A DNA stretch of 54,278 nucleotides from DASZBX01 sp035943635. Lineage in GTDB: Bacteria > Actinomycetota > Actinomycetes > Streptomycetales > Catenulisporaceae. The stretch is from positions 1 to 54,278 of the forward strand of contig DASZBX010000114.1 of the NCBI GenBank assembly GCA_035943635.1, written 5' to 3'. The notes beneath the pieces were generated by a model, which had not been told where the DNA came from, made no database searches, and saw only the letters and a program-made list of their open reading frames with translations. Every line of letters begins with the position of its first letter. Within the stretch, counting starts at the first letter, position 1. Below, piece after piece: positions 8,133 through 17,266 of the stretch. The position numbers and the translations under genes are program-made.

Positions 8133-9461
8133 GTGACCAACACGTCCCTGCCGGCGCGAGGCGTCGTCTTCTGGCCCGTCGATTCGGGCGACAGCACCAC
8201 GGTGGTCATCGACCAGGACCGCGACCTGGTGCTGCAGGTGGATCTGCGCGACATGGCCAAGGCCGACGCCCCCGGCGCCGTGGTCGCCCCGGTCGTAGAC
8301 CGGCTGATCCAGTGGCTCCCGAAGCGCGACGGGCGCCCGTACCTGGCCGCGTTCGCGCTCACCCACGCCGATATGGACCACTGCTGCGGCTTCGCCGACC
8401 TGCTCGACCAGGTCACGATCGGCCAGCTGTGGGCCACCCCCCGGCTGTGGCGCGAGTACGAGGACGGCGACGTCGTGATATGCGAGGACGCCCGCGCTTT
8501 CCAGCAGGAGGCCGAACGGCGGGTGGAGGCAACCCGCCGGGCGGTGGCCCGCGGCGAGCAGCCTGGTTCCGGCGACCGGATCCTGGTGGTCGGCTACGAT
8601 ACCGACCATGACAAGCACGCCTACTCTGACCTGCCTGCGCAGTACCTGACCGGGCCTGGGCACCTGATCGCCGAGGTCGACGGCGAGCCGACCGACGGGG
8701 TGTTCGAGGCGTTCCTGCACGCGCCGTTCAAGGACGACTGCGCCAGCGCGCGCAACGACACTTCGCTGGCCATGCAGCTGACCTTGCGCGATCCCGGCGG
8801 CGCGGTCGGACGGATTCTGCTGCTCGGCGACCTCGCGTACCCGACCATCAGGAAGATCTTCGACTACAGCGAGGCCAAGGGCCGCGGGGAGCGGCTGGAC
8901 TGGAATGTGCTGCTGGCCCCGCACCACTGCTCGAAGTACGTGATGCACCTGAACGGCGAGGTCCAGCAGGACATCCTCGACGCCTTCGAGCGGCACGCGC
9001 AGGACGGGGCGATCATCGTCGCGAGCAGCGGCCCGGTGCCGGCGCGCGACGAAGAGGGGAAGAATCCGCCGCACGCCGCCGCCAAGCGGCGCTACCTGGG
9101 GATCGTGCAGGATGCGGACCACTTCGTGTGCACCGGCGAATGGCCCGGCGCCGAGGACCCGCGGCCGATCGCCTTCGGGCTCGGCCCGAACGGTCTGGAA
9201 CTGCTGGACCCGGTGGACGTTGACGACGCATTGTCCGACGCCACGACCACGGAGTCGCTGGCCAAGGGTGCATTCCCGCGGGGCACGGGAGCCGGCCTGC
9301 TGGTGGCGCTGGCCGCCGCGATCGCAGCGGGGGCGATTGGCTCGCGCCGTGCCCGCCAGGACGGCACCGAGCCGGGCCTGGTCCGGGTCCAGCGCGGCGT
9401 GGTCGCCGCCCGCGGCCGCCCGGGCGCGCCGAGCCAGCCGATCGGCTTCGGCCGACAGTGA
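8133..9461 (+). CDS. MBL-fold metallohydrolase, first gene of defence-like operon
   Basis: 442 residues from GTG 8133, with GAGAGG upstream. The metal-binding motif THADMDH (H78, D80, D82, H83) is of the ComEC/Rec2-like MBL type. Later elements LLLGDL and APHHCSK supply further ligands. The N-terminal strand GDSTTVVIDQ is typical of this fold. Near residues 390-412 there is a hydrophobic Ala-rich segment, followed by a flexible Arg/Gly/Pro-rich tail ending GFGRQ. The stop overlaps the GTG of the E2-E1-JAB gene. In type II CBASS the gene before the E2-E1 gene is a CD-NTase; here the MBL protein is there instead. It might be an effector, a signal-processing hydrolase, or the target of the E1/E2 activity. 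Substrate unknown. Confidence 0.85.
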   Translation: MTNTSLPARGVVFWPVDSGDSTTVVIDQDRDLVLQVDLRDMAKADAPGAVVAPVVDRLIQWLPKRDGRPYLAAFALTHADMDHCCGFADLLDQVTIGQLWATPRLWREYEDGDVVICEDARAFQQEAERRVEATRRAVARGEQPGSGDRILVVGYDTDHDKHAYSDLPAQYLTGPGHLIAEVDGEPTDGVFEAFLHAPFKDDCASARNDTSLAMQLTLRDPGGAVGRILLLGDLAYPTIRKIFDYSEAKGRGERLDWNVLLAPHHCSKYVMHLNGEVQQDILDAFERHAQDGAIIVASSGPVPARDEEGKNPPHAAAKRRYLGIVQDADHFVCTGEWPGAEDPRPIAFGLGPNGLELLDPVDVDDALSDATTTESLAKGAFPRGTGAGLLVALAAAIAAGAIGSRRARQDGTEPGLVRVQRGVVAARGRPGAPSQPIGFGRQ

Positions 9462-11980
9462 CCCCGATCGTGGATCTCGATCTGACACCCGGACAGAAGC
9501 TGGCCTTCGACCAGCTCACCGACCTGGCGACCCGAAGCGATAACGCGATCGACATCGTCCGGCCGCCGTTGCGGGACGGCGCCAAGGACACGGTGGAGAT
9601 GGAGATCTCCCTGGACTGCTCCGGGATCGCCACGGCGCCCACGGGTATCGCCGTGCGCGCCCGCGAACGGTTCATCCTGACGATCGACCCGGCGTTTCCG
9701 TTCACCGTGCCGCAGGTACGGGTCCCGCACACCCGGTGGGCCGGTGTCGCGCACGTGCAGTGGGGCAGCACACTGTGTCTGTACATAGCGCCGTCTGTCG
9801 AGTGGGTGCCGGCCGACGGGATGCGCGGACTCATTGACCGGCTCGCCATCTGGATCCGGCGCGCCGGGACCGGCGACTTGGACCCGGACGACCAGCCTCT
9901 GCACCCCCCGGTCGCCTACACGTCCGCTGCGGCCGGCGTGGCGCTGACCGGCCCCGACCTGCTGCCACCTACCGACGCGGCCCCGGTCCCCGGGTTCCTG
10001 GTCGCAGTCTGCTCACAGCCCGGAGACCAGCGAGTCGACGTGGAGGAGTGGATCACACTATCCCAGTGGGCGGCGCGCTATCAGACTTCGGAAATCAGCG
10101 GCGGACTCGACGAGGCCAACCGGCGGGTACTCGGAGCCGTCACGTTGCTGCTGGACCGGGACATCGGATTCGAGTACCCGGACGGGGGCGAGGCGCTCCT
10201 TCGCGGCCTGGCCGACGCCGGAATGCCGCCGGCAGCCCTCTTTGACCATCTGCACCGGGTCGCGGTGATCAACGAGCGCCTCGACGAGGCCAGTGCGGCC
10301 CAAGGACTCCGAGCGCTCCCGCGGCCTGCACTCGTGTTCCTCGGCACACCGTCGCGCCGGGTGCAGCCAGGGGCGACAAGCCTGACCCACCTGGTGGCGT
10401 GGCGGATCGACGAGGAGGGGCGGCGCGTGCTCACGGGCCAAAACCCTGAGGGCGTCCAGCCGCTACTACAGCAGGCCTCTGTCACGTGGGTGCCGGTGCT
10501 CGAACGCCGCCCCGAGGTGACCCGGCGCCGGGATGCGGACACCTCGGGCGCCTGGCTGATCGGCAAGCGCGTACTTGTGCTCGGCTGCGGCGCACTGGGG
10601 GCGCCAGCCGCGCAGATCTGCGTGCGCGCCGGCGCGGCCGAGGTCACCGTCGCGGACATCGCGCGCGTCACCCCGGGGGTCCTGGTGCGCCAGCCGTACA
10701 CCGACGCCGACATCGGGCGGTTCAAAGCGCAGGCACTAGCCGATCAGCTCAACGCGATCCACGGCGGCATGCGGGTCGCCCCCATCATCGGCAACGTGAT
10801 CCCCCTGCTGCTCAACGACGGGTTCGACCCGTCGCACTACGACCTGGTCATCGATGCGGCTGCGGACGCGGCCGTCACCTCGCGACTGGAGGAGCGGCGG
10901 GCAGCGTTGCCCGGCCCGTGGCCGCCGATCGTCACCCTGCTGATCGGGCACGACGCGCGGCGCGGCCTGGTCGCTTGCGCTCTGGGCAAAGCCTCTGGCG
11001 GTGGCCGGGATATCCTGCGCCGGGTCGGGATCGCCGCGCACGGCGCCAAGGCGCACCAGTTGGCCGACGTGGCCGAGGACTTCTTTCCCGAGACCGCGCG
11101 CCATGATCTGTTCCAGCCCGAACCCGGATGCTCGGCCCCGACCTTCACCGGCTCCGCGGCCGAGACCGGCGCCCTGGCCGCCCACATGATGAGCGCCGCC
11201 CTGGACGCGGTGTCCGGCCTGGGAGCAGACCCGGATACCCATCCGCTGCAGGCGGCCGTGGTGCGTCTGGAACCCGGGACGATCGGCACCCAGTGGCTTT
11301 GCTGGCCCGCCGACCTGGTGAACCTTGATGAGAGCACCGGGTTCGCCGTGCGCATCTCAGCGGCCGCACTGCGCGAGATACGAGCGGAAACGGTCCGCGG
11401 CGCCCGCGTACGCGGCCGGGGCGTGGAGACCGGCGGCATGCTCCTGGGCGAGATCGACGACGCCTGCCGCTGCGTGTGGATCGACACGGCCACCGCGCCG
11501 CCGCCCGACAGCACGCTCTCCGCCCACCACTTCGAACACGGACTGGACGGTACCGAGCAACTGCTCGACTACCACCGCCACCGCAGCGGCCAGTCCTCCG
11601 CCTTCATCGGCATGTGGCACACCCACCCAGACCACCGTGCGCAGCCGAGCCCCACCGACATCCACGGCATGAACACTCTGGTCGGACATGGCCCCCTGGA
11701 CACCCCGCGGGCCGTCCTGATGATCCTGGGCGGATCCTCGCAGCAGTGGTCCGACTGGCTCGACACGGGCACGCCCCCGCAGCTTTACACGCATCTGGTC
11801 CAAACCACGACCCGACTAGCGGCCCGGCAGGCCGCTAGTCGGCCCGACGCCGTCGAGGGCAGCTGGCCCGGCGGCTACCTCACCACCTCCATATCCCGGC
11901 CCACCGCCCGCCGGCGGCGGCGGTGGTCACGACTGCGCCGCCCCTGGCGTGCGGCCCGCGACCATGGAGCGAACCGGTGA
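9458..11980 (+). CDS. E2-E1(ThiF)-JAB fusion protein
   Basis: 840 residues from GTG 9458. Three ubiquitin-pathway modules sit on one chain. Residues about 1-150 form an E2-like domain with candidate catalytic C107 in LCLY, as in Cap2. Residues about 355-600 form a ThiF/E1 adenylation domain with the glycine loop LGCGALGAP (375-383), the downstream RQPY...DIG..KA block, and a candidate catalytic cysteine C558 in PEPGCSAP. Residues about 640-790 form a JAB/JAMM protease with E657, H721, H723, S731 and D734 in exact HxH-x7-S-x2-D spacing. In type II CBASS, Cap2 (E2-E1) attaches the CD-NTase C-terminus to targets and Cap3 (JAB) removes it; here the functions are fused. All key residues look intact. 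GTGA overlaps join it to both neighbours. Confidence 0.9.
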   Translation: MTPIVDLDLTPGQKLAFDQLTDLATRSDNAIDIVRPPLRDGAKDTVEMEISLDCSGIATAPTGIAVRARERFILTIDPAFPFTVPQVRVPHTRWAGVAHVQWGSTLCLYIAPSVEWVPADGMRGLIDRLAIWIRRAGTGDLDPDDQPLHPPVAYTSAAAGVALTGPDLLPPTDAAPVPGFLVAVCSQPGDQRVDVEEWITLSQWAARYQTSEISGGLDEANRRVLGAVTLLLDRDIGFEYPDGGEALLRGLADAGMPPAALFDHLHRVAVINERLDEASAAQGLRALPRPALVFLGTPSRRVQPGATSLTHLVAWRIDEEGRRVLTGQNPEGVQPLLQQASVTWVPVLERRPEVTRRRDADTSGAWLIGKRVLVLGCGALGAPAAQICVRAGAAEVTVADIARVTPGVLVRQPYTDADIGRFKAQALADQLNAIHGGMRVAPIIGNVIPLLLNDGFDPSHYDLVIDAAADAAVTSRLEERRAALPGPWPPIVTLLIGHDARRGLVACALGKASGGGRDILRRVGIAAHGAKAHQLADVAEDFFPETARHDLFQPEPGCSAPTFTGSAAETGALAAHMMSAALDAVSGLGADPDTHPLQAAVVRLEPGTIGTQWLCWPADLVNLDESTGFAVRISAAALREIRAETVRGARVRGRGVETGGMLLGEIDDACRCVWIDTATAPPPDSTLSAHHFEHGLDGTEQLLDYHRHRSGQSSAFIGMWHTHPDHRAQPSPTDIHGMNTLVGHGPLDTPRAVLMILGGSSQQWSDWLDTGTPPQLYTHLVQTTTRLAARQAASRPDAVEGSWPGGYLTTSISRPTARRRRRWSRLRRPWRAARDHGANR

Positions 11981-13077
11981 GCGCCACACAACCGAGTATC
12001 GGCGTCGCGATCTCCGGCGGCGGATTCCGCGCCGCCGCGTTCGGCCTGGGCTGCCTTCGCGCCTTGCACGACGCCGGACTGCTACCCAGTGTCTCGGTCA
12101 TCTCCGGAATCAGCGGCGGCAGCCTGCTGACCGCCCTCTACGCCTACGGCCCAACCGACTTCGCCGACTTCGACCACAGCGCCGTCGACCTGTTGCGCGG
12201 CGGCCTGCAGGCCGCCCTCGTCCGCCGTGCGCTCTCACCGGTCAGCCTCGGGCGCAACACCGCCTCCACCGTGAGGGTGCTCGTCCCCGGCCGTGCCGGC
12301 CTTGAACCGCGCCCGCGCACTGCGAACCGCACCAACGCGCTGCGCGACGAACTGGCCGACCGACGGTTCGGCCACCGTACCCTGGACCAGGTCACCCATC
12401 CTGGCTTGGACGTCGTGCTCACCGCCACAGACCTGCGCACCAGCAACGCCGTCCGCTTCGGCAGCCGCCACTGCGCGACCTCCCCCTACGGCACGATCGC
12501 CCAACCGGTGACGGTAGCCGACGCCGTCGCCGCCAGCGCCGCCTTCCCCCTGCTGCTACCTGCCATGGAACGCCGCTACACCTTCATCTCCCGCAACGGC
12601 GCGCCGCCAGCGCAGCACACCCTGCTGTTGTCCGACGGCGGAATCTACGACAACCTCGGCCTGACAGTGCTGGAACCCGGACGGTCGACCGGGCACACCT
12701 CGCACGTCTACGACGTCGACTACATCATCGCCTGCGACGCCGGGCGCGGAAAACTCCCCCTGGCCGCTGGGCACTTCGCCGGCAGCCGACTGCGTCGCAG
12801 TTTTGACACCGTCCACCGCCGCGCACAGGACGCGGCCCGCAAAAAGCTCCACGAAACCGCCGCCTCAGGCCACCTGGCCGGATTCGTCCACGCCTACCTC
12901 GGCACCCAGGACCACTGCCTGCCCGTCCCCGTCCCCGACCTGGTTCCCTGGAGCACGGTCCACGACTACCCGACCAACTTCCGGGCCATGCGGGAACCGG
13001 ATCTGGAACGAATCACCATCCGAGGCGAACAACTCACCCGCTCACTTCTCGCTCACTACTGCCCTGACCTGGTGTGA
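11977..13077 (+). CDS. patatin-like phospholipase, operon effector
   Basis: 366 residues from GTG 11977, which overlaps the previous stop (GTGA). The oxyanion-hole motif SGGGFRAA is near residues 11-18, the nucleophile elbow GISGGS has S46, and the dyad aspartate D220 is in SDGGIYDN. This is the standard catalytic layout of patatin phospholipases. Patatin effectors in CBASS (CapV) degrade membrane phospholipids when activated by cyclic nucleotides. No cyclase is seen here, so the activating signal is unknown; it might be relief by JAB/E1-E2 modification or by the MBL enzyme. It is the last gene of the operon and probably the toxic output. Confidence 0.88.
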   Translation: MSATQPSIGVAISGGGFRAAAFGLGCLRALHDAGLLPSVSVISGISGGSLLTALYAYGPTDFADFDHSAVDLLRGGLQAALVRRALSPVSLGRNTASTVRVLVPGRAGLEPRPRTANRTNALRDELADRRFGHRTLDQVTHPGLDVVLTATDLRTSNAVRFGSRHCATSPYGTIAQPVTVADAVAASAAFPLLLPAMERRYTFISRNGAPPAQHTLLLSDGGIYDNLGLTVLEPGRSTGHTSHVYDVDYIIACDAGRGKLPLAAGHFAGSRLRRSFDTVHRRAQDAARKKLHETAASGHLAGFVHAYLGTQDHCLPVPVPDLVPWSTVHDYPTNFRAMREPDLERITIRGEQLTRSLLAHYCPDLV

Positions 13078-13478
13078 CACCGGCAGCCCGAGAGCGCCCA
13101 GAGCCGGGCCCAGATCCTGGTCCGCGAGCGGCTTTTCCGCCATACCCGCCGAGCCGAGAACCTGATCGAGGACGAAGCCTTCCCAGGGCGACCCGGACTG
13201 GCCGACCTGACGCACCTGCCATGGAGTTACGCCCGCGACGGCGGGGCCAGACCCCGGTCATCGCCGGGCCGATCTCCCGCCGACCCTGCCAGCGCGAGCA
13301 CACCTGTGGGTGCCACTACGCGTGCACCTGTTGCAGTCAGAAGCCCGAGTCGGGGGCAGGGAGATGCCCGCCTATCGGCGCCGCGTGAGTCGGGACCGGC
13401 CGCGACGTTACCCGGCTGACAGGTCCCCACCGAGGCCGACATTGCGGGCAGGCGGGTTGGTACGGGTCGAGCGGAAGG
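13078..13478. other. gap after defence operon
   Basis: In the frame of the patatin gene, after its TGA, the sequence stays open for about 110 codons to the TGA at 13418-13420. The first 50 codons have protein-like composition (ERLFRHTRRAENLIEDEAF) and no start codon. This is probably a gene fragment left at the edge of the operon. I do not recognise it. Confidence 0.3.
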
Positions 13479-13919
13479 TTACGTCGCGGCGGCGGCGTGC
13501 ATCTGCCTGATCGAGGCGATGCAGCGGAATCCGGTGTCGTCGTCGGTCATGGCGACGTGGGCGTCGGTGAACGCCGCCGGCGCGGCGCGGTCAAACGGGC
13601 TGGAGAACGCGCTGCCCTTCAGCTCGCGCCGGTCCGGGGCGCTGGGTGTGGCGCACCATTCCCACACGTTGCCGCACAGGTCGTAGACCCCGTAGGGACT
13701 CGCCCCGCTGTGGTAGCGGTCCACGGGCGTGGTCGCGTGGTTGTCCATTTCGGTCGAGCTCAGTGGCTCTCTCGTAGTCGCTCTGGCGTGCGGCCAGAGT
13801 GAGGACGGGCTGCGCTCCGGCAACCTCGTGGACCAGGTCCGGTATGTCGTGAGCGACCCCGGGAACGTGCAACTGGTGTGAATCGGCCACATCGCAACAC
13901 TACAGCGGGCTACCGACAA
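13479..13919 (-). pseudogene. formylglycine-generating-enzyme-like (SUMF1) remnant
   Basis: The C-terminal half of a SUMF1/FGE-sulfatase domain is readable: TTPVDRYHSGASPYGVYDLCGNVWEW, then a loop and DDDTGFRCI near the end. The N-terminal two thirds of the usual domain (about 250 residues) are absent. The preceding codons come from a different frame, with protein-like text in the overlapping minus frame 13591-13890, indicating at least one frame break. FGE-like domains also occur in diversity-generating and conflict systems, but this one is too short to fold. Confidence 0.65.
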
Positions 13920-14340
13920 CCCCGGCCGAAACCACCCGCATCAGGAGGTATGCCGGGCACAGGCATGGACAGCACCGCCTTCCGGAAGACTGACGCCGTG
14001 AAGCCGAGCGTCGCATCGATGGTCAGGCCGCCTTCCGGCCGGGGGACGGGCCGACAGGGCGGCACGGACGCGGGCCTGATCGCCCCCGCAATGCTCGCCG
14101 CGCCGGTGGCACTCCGCAGGGCGATCGCACCGTGATCCGGCTCGTGGCGTTCTGTCTGGACCAGCCTGTTTCCCTCAGATCGCCATCACCGGCATCGGCT
14201 GCCCCCTGTACCTGAAGGAAACCGTCCTGACCTTGACCTTCGCCAGCAGCTGAGCGGCACCGGGCGCCAAGGCCCTACCCTGGTTCGCGTCGGCACCAGG
14301 ACTCTGTGAGAGTCCCATCCAGACCGGGAGGGCACCCTAG
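13920..14340. other. gap before Tn3-family transposase
   Basis: No gene is recognised. A short plus-strand open stretch ends at about 14135 and another ends at about 14253 (ITGIGCPLYLKETVL); both look like fragments. I searched by eye for a Tn3-type terminal inverted repeat and could not identify one convincingly. Confidence 0.3.
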
Positions 14341-16818
14341 ATGCCGGTGGATTTCCTGACCGAGGAGCAGCGCGCCCGCTACGGCAGGTTCAACGAGTCT
14401 CCCGACGAAGGGCAGCTCGGTGGATTCTTCCACCTGGACCGGCCCGACCGGCGCCGCGCCCTGGCCTGCAACGGGGCGCGCAATCAACTCGGGTTCGCCA
14501 TACAGCTTGGCACCGTCCGCTTCCTCGGCACGTTCCTACCCGACCCCGGCCAGGTACCCGAACCGGTCACGGCGTACATCGCCGACCAGCTCGGCCTCGA
14601 CCCCGGGGCGCTGTCGGACTACGGTCAGCGTGAGGTGCGCTGGGACCACCAGGAGCAGATACGCCGCGACTACGGTTACCGGCCCTTCGACTTCGAGGCC
14701 TGGTTCACCCTTGCACGCTGGCTCTACACCCGCTGCTGGCTGGGCAACGAGCGGCCCCTGGTGCTCTTCGACCGTGCCACCGCGCACCTGGTCGACCAGC
14801 GCACGCTGCTGCCCGGCGTCACCGTTCTGGAGCGGCTGGTCGCCGCCGTGCGCGACCGCGCCGAGACCCGCCTGTGGCGTTCCCTGGCGCGCATCCCAAC
14901 TCCCGAGGAGACCGAGACTCTGCTGCGTCTGCTCACCCGTCGGCCCGGCGCCCGGCAGAGCGACCTGGACCGGCTGCGCCGCGCACCGCGGAAGATCTCC
15001 GGACGGGGCCTGGTCAAAGCCCTGGAGCGGGTCGATGAGCTGGAGTGCTACCGCGCCGCGCACTGGGGTCCCGCTCTCGCCCACATCCCGCCGGGACGCA
15101 TGGCCGAACTCGTCCGCCACGCCAAGGCCGTGCGCGCCCAGGCGGTGGCCGAACTGACCCAGGACCGCAAGATCGCCACACTGATCGCGTTTGCGGCAAG
15201 CATGCCGGACACCGCCGCTGACGAGGCCCTGGAGGTGTTCGAAATCGTCATGGACGACCTGCTGCGCGCCACCGCCGCCCAGGTCCAACGCGGCAGGCTG
15301 CGCACCCTGCGGGACCTGGACGCCGCCGCCCTGATGCTGGGGCGCGCCTGGCGCGCTGTTACCGCAGCCGCCGAGGACCCCGAGGCCGACATACGTGCCG
15401 CCTTGACCCGGCTGGACCTGCCCGCGTTGCACCAGGCAGCGCGCACCGTCGCAGACCTGGCGCTGCCGCCCGCCGACGACACCGCCGCGCGCATGGCGCA
15501 GCGCTATCTGAGCATCATCAGATTCCTGCCGAAACTCCTGGGTACCCTCGGCCCCCGCTTCCAGGCCAACCCCGCCGGCAAGGACGTACTGGGCGCACTG
15601 CCGTTTGTGGCCTCGCTGCGCAAACGCCAACGCCCGATCGGCCCCGACGAACTGCCCGACGGCGTGCTCACCCCCGCCTGGCGCCGCCGGGTGATAGGCC
15701 ACGACGGAGTCGACAAACGCGGCTACACTGTGGCGTTCGCCGAAGCCCTGCGCGAAGCCCTGCGCCGCCACGACATATTCGTCCCCGGTCTGCGCCGCTT
15801 CGGCGACCCGCACGCCCGGCTGCTCGCCCCCGCCGAGTGGCAGGCCGCGCGCGCCCAGGCCTGCGCCGACCTCGGGCTCTCGCCGGAACCCGGGCCGGAC
15901 CTGCAGGCGTGGTCCACCCGTCTCGATGAGTCCTACCGCCGCTTAGCCCAGGGCCTTGCCGCCAATCCCGCCGTGCGCATCGAGCAGGTCATGGGCCAGG
16001 ACCACCTCGTGCTCACGGGACTGGACCGCCTGGAGACCCCCGAGTCTCTCACCTGGCTCGACGCCGAGGTTGCTGCCCGCATGCCCTCGGTCGACCTGCC
16101 GGAGATGGTCCTGGAGGTCCACGGTTGGGTCCCGTTCCTGGGCCAGTTCACCCACGTCTCCGGCGAGGCGGCCCGGGCCGAGGACATCACCACCTCCATC
16201 GCCGCCGTGCTGTGCGCCGAGGCCACCAACGTCGGCATGCAACCGGTGGTCAACGACAGCCGCGACGCCCTCAAACGCGACCGGCTGTTCTGGATAGAGC
16301 AGAACTACCTGCGCGCCGCGTGCACTACCCGCGCCACCGCCCTGCTCGCGCCCTTCCACATCGCCCAGCCGATCGTCGGCGAATGCTGGGGCGGCGGCGA
16401 GTTCGCCTCCGCCGACGGCCTACGCTTCGTCACCCCCGTGCGCACCATCAACTCCCGCCCCAACCCCCACTACTTCGGCCCGGGCGCACGCCGCGGGCTG
16501 ACGTTCTACAACTACCTGTTCGACATGTACCTCGGCCTGAGCGGAATCATCGTGCCCGGCACCCAGCGCGACTCGCTCTACATCCTCGACGGGCTGCTCG
16601 AGCAGGACACCGCGATCCGCCCCGTGGAGATCACCTCCGACACCCACGGCGCCTCGGAGATGGTCTTCGGCCTGTTCCGGCTGCTGGGCTACCAGTTCTC
16701 CCCGCGTCTGGCGGACGCCGGCAGCGCCACCCTGTACCGGGTGGACGCCGGCGCCGACTACGGCGCCCTGGGCAGCCTGACCCGGGAGCGTATCCGCACC
16801 GATCTGATCACCATGCAT
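14341..16818 (+). pseudogene. Tn3-family transposase, 5' part
   Basis: About 826 residues from ATG 14341, with GGGAGG upstream. The N-terminal DUF4158-like region starts FLTEEQRARYGRF, followed by the long central DDE_Tnp_Tn3 region with FASADGLRF, NSRPNPHYFG, the DDE-type aspartate area and EITSDTHGASEMVF. It covers most of a usual 970-1000 residue transposase. After DLITMH the frame runs into the inserted element and stops at 16875. The part that normally completes the catalytic RNase H-like domain and C-terminus is encoded by the separate 3' half, so no functional protein is expected. No frame breaks are visible within this half, suggesting the insertion is recent. Confidence 0.9.
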
Positions 16819-16828
16819 TGTTCACTAG

Positions 16829-17266
16829 TCAAGTCGTCTGTCGGAAACCACGTTGTCGGGGCGCGAGGGGGATGACGGTGGCATCGCCGGTGGAGCCTTG
16901 GCGCCTGCTGAGTTCGAGCTCGATCGACATCTCGGCGATGACGCGCCTGAGGTAGGCAGTGGTCGTGCGTTCGTGTTCGAGGTCGGTCTTGGCCTGCTTC
17001 AGCTCCGCCGCGAGTCTGTCGGCGCGGTCGGCGATCTTCTGGGCGGCTTCGGGCAGGCCGTGTAGTGCCCTGGCCCGTCCTTTGAACGCGTCGACGAGGT
17101 CGCGGTGCTCGTAGACGACGTCTCGCCGCAGCGCGCTCTCGGTGATCAGTTCGGAAGCGGTGAGTTTGCCGGATTCCGAGCGTAGGGGCGCGCCGGCCAG
17201 CAGCCGGTCTGCGGCGGTCTGGATGGCGATGCGTTCAGCGGCGCGGTGGCGAGGGGTGCGGCTCAT
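16829..17266 (-). CDS. DUF6262/TnpC-like coiled-coil protein
   Basis: 145 residues, highly charged, with a helical N-terminus (ADRLLAG...LTASELITESALRR) and a long coiled-coil stretch (residues about 75-125, AADRADRLAAELKQAK). This matches the small accessory protein that ends Tn554-like operons: TnpC in Tn554, DUF6262 in actinomycete relatives. TnpC influences insertion efficiency and orientation in Tn554. The ATG overlaps the stop of the third recombinase. The gene ends 1 nt from the proposed element end. Confidence 0.75.
   Translation of the reverse strand: MSRTPRHRAAERIAIQTAADRLLAGAPLRSESGKLTASELITESALRRDVVYEHRDLVDAFKGRARALHGLPEAAQKIADRADRLAAELKQAKTDLEHERTTTAYLRRVIAEMSIELELSRRQGSTGDATVIPLAPRQRGFRQTT

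Noticed and set aside
7150..13077. Classical type II CBASS
   Set aside because: E2-E1, JAB and patatin are present but no CD-NTase motif was found in any frame of the region, so the label is not justified.
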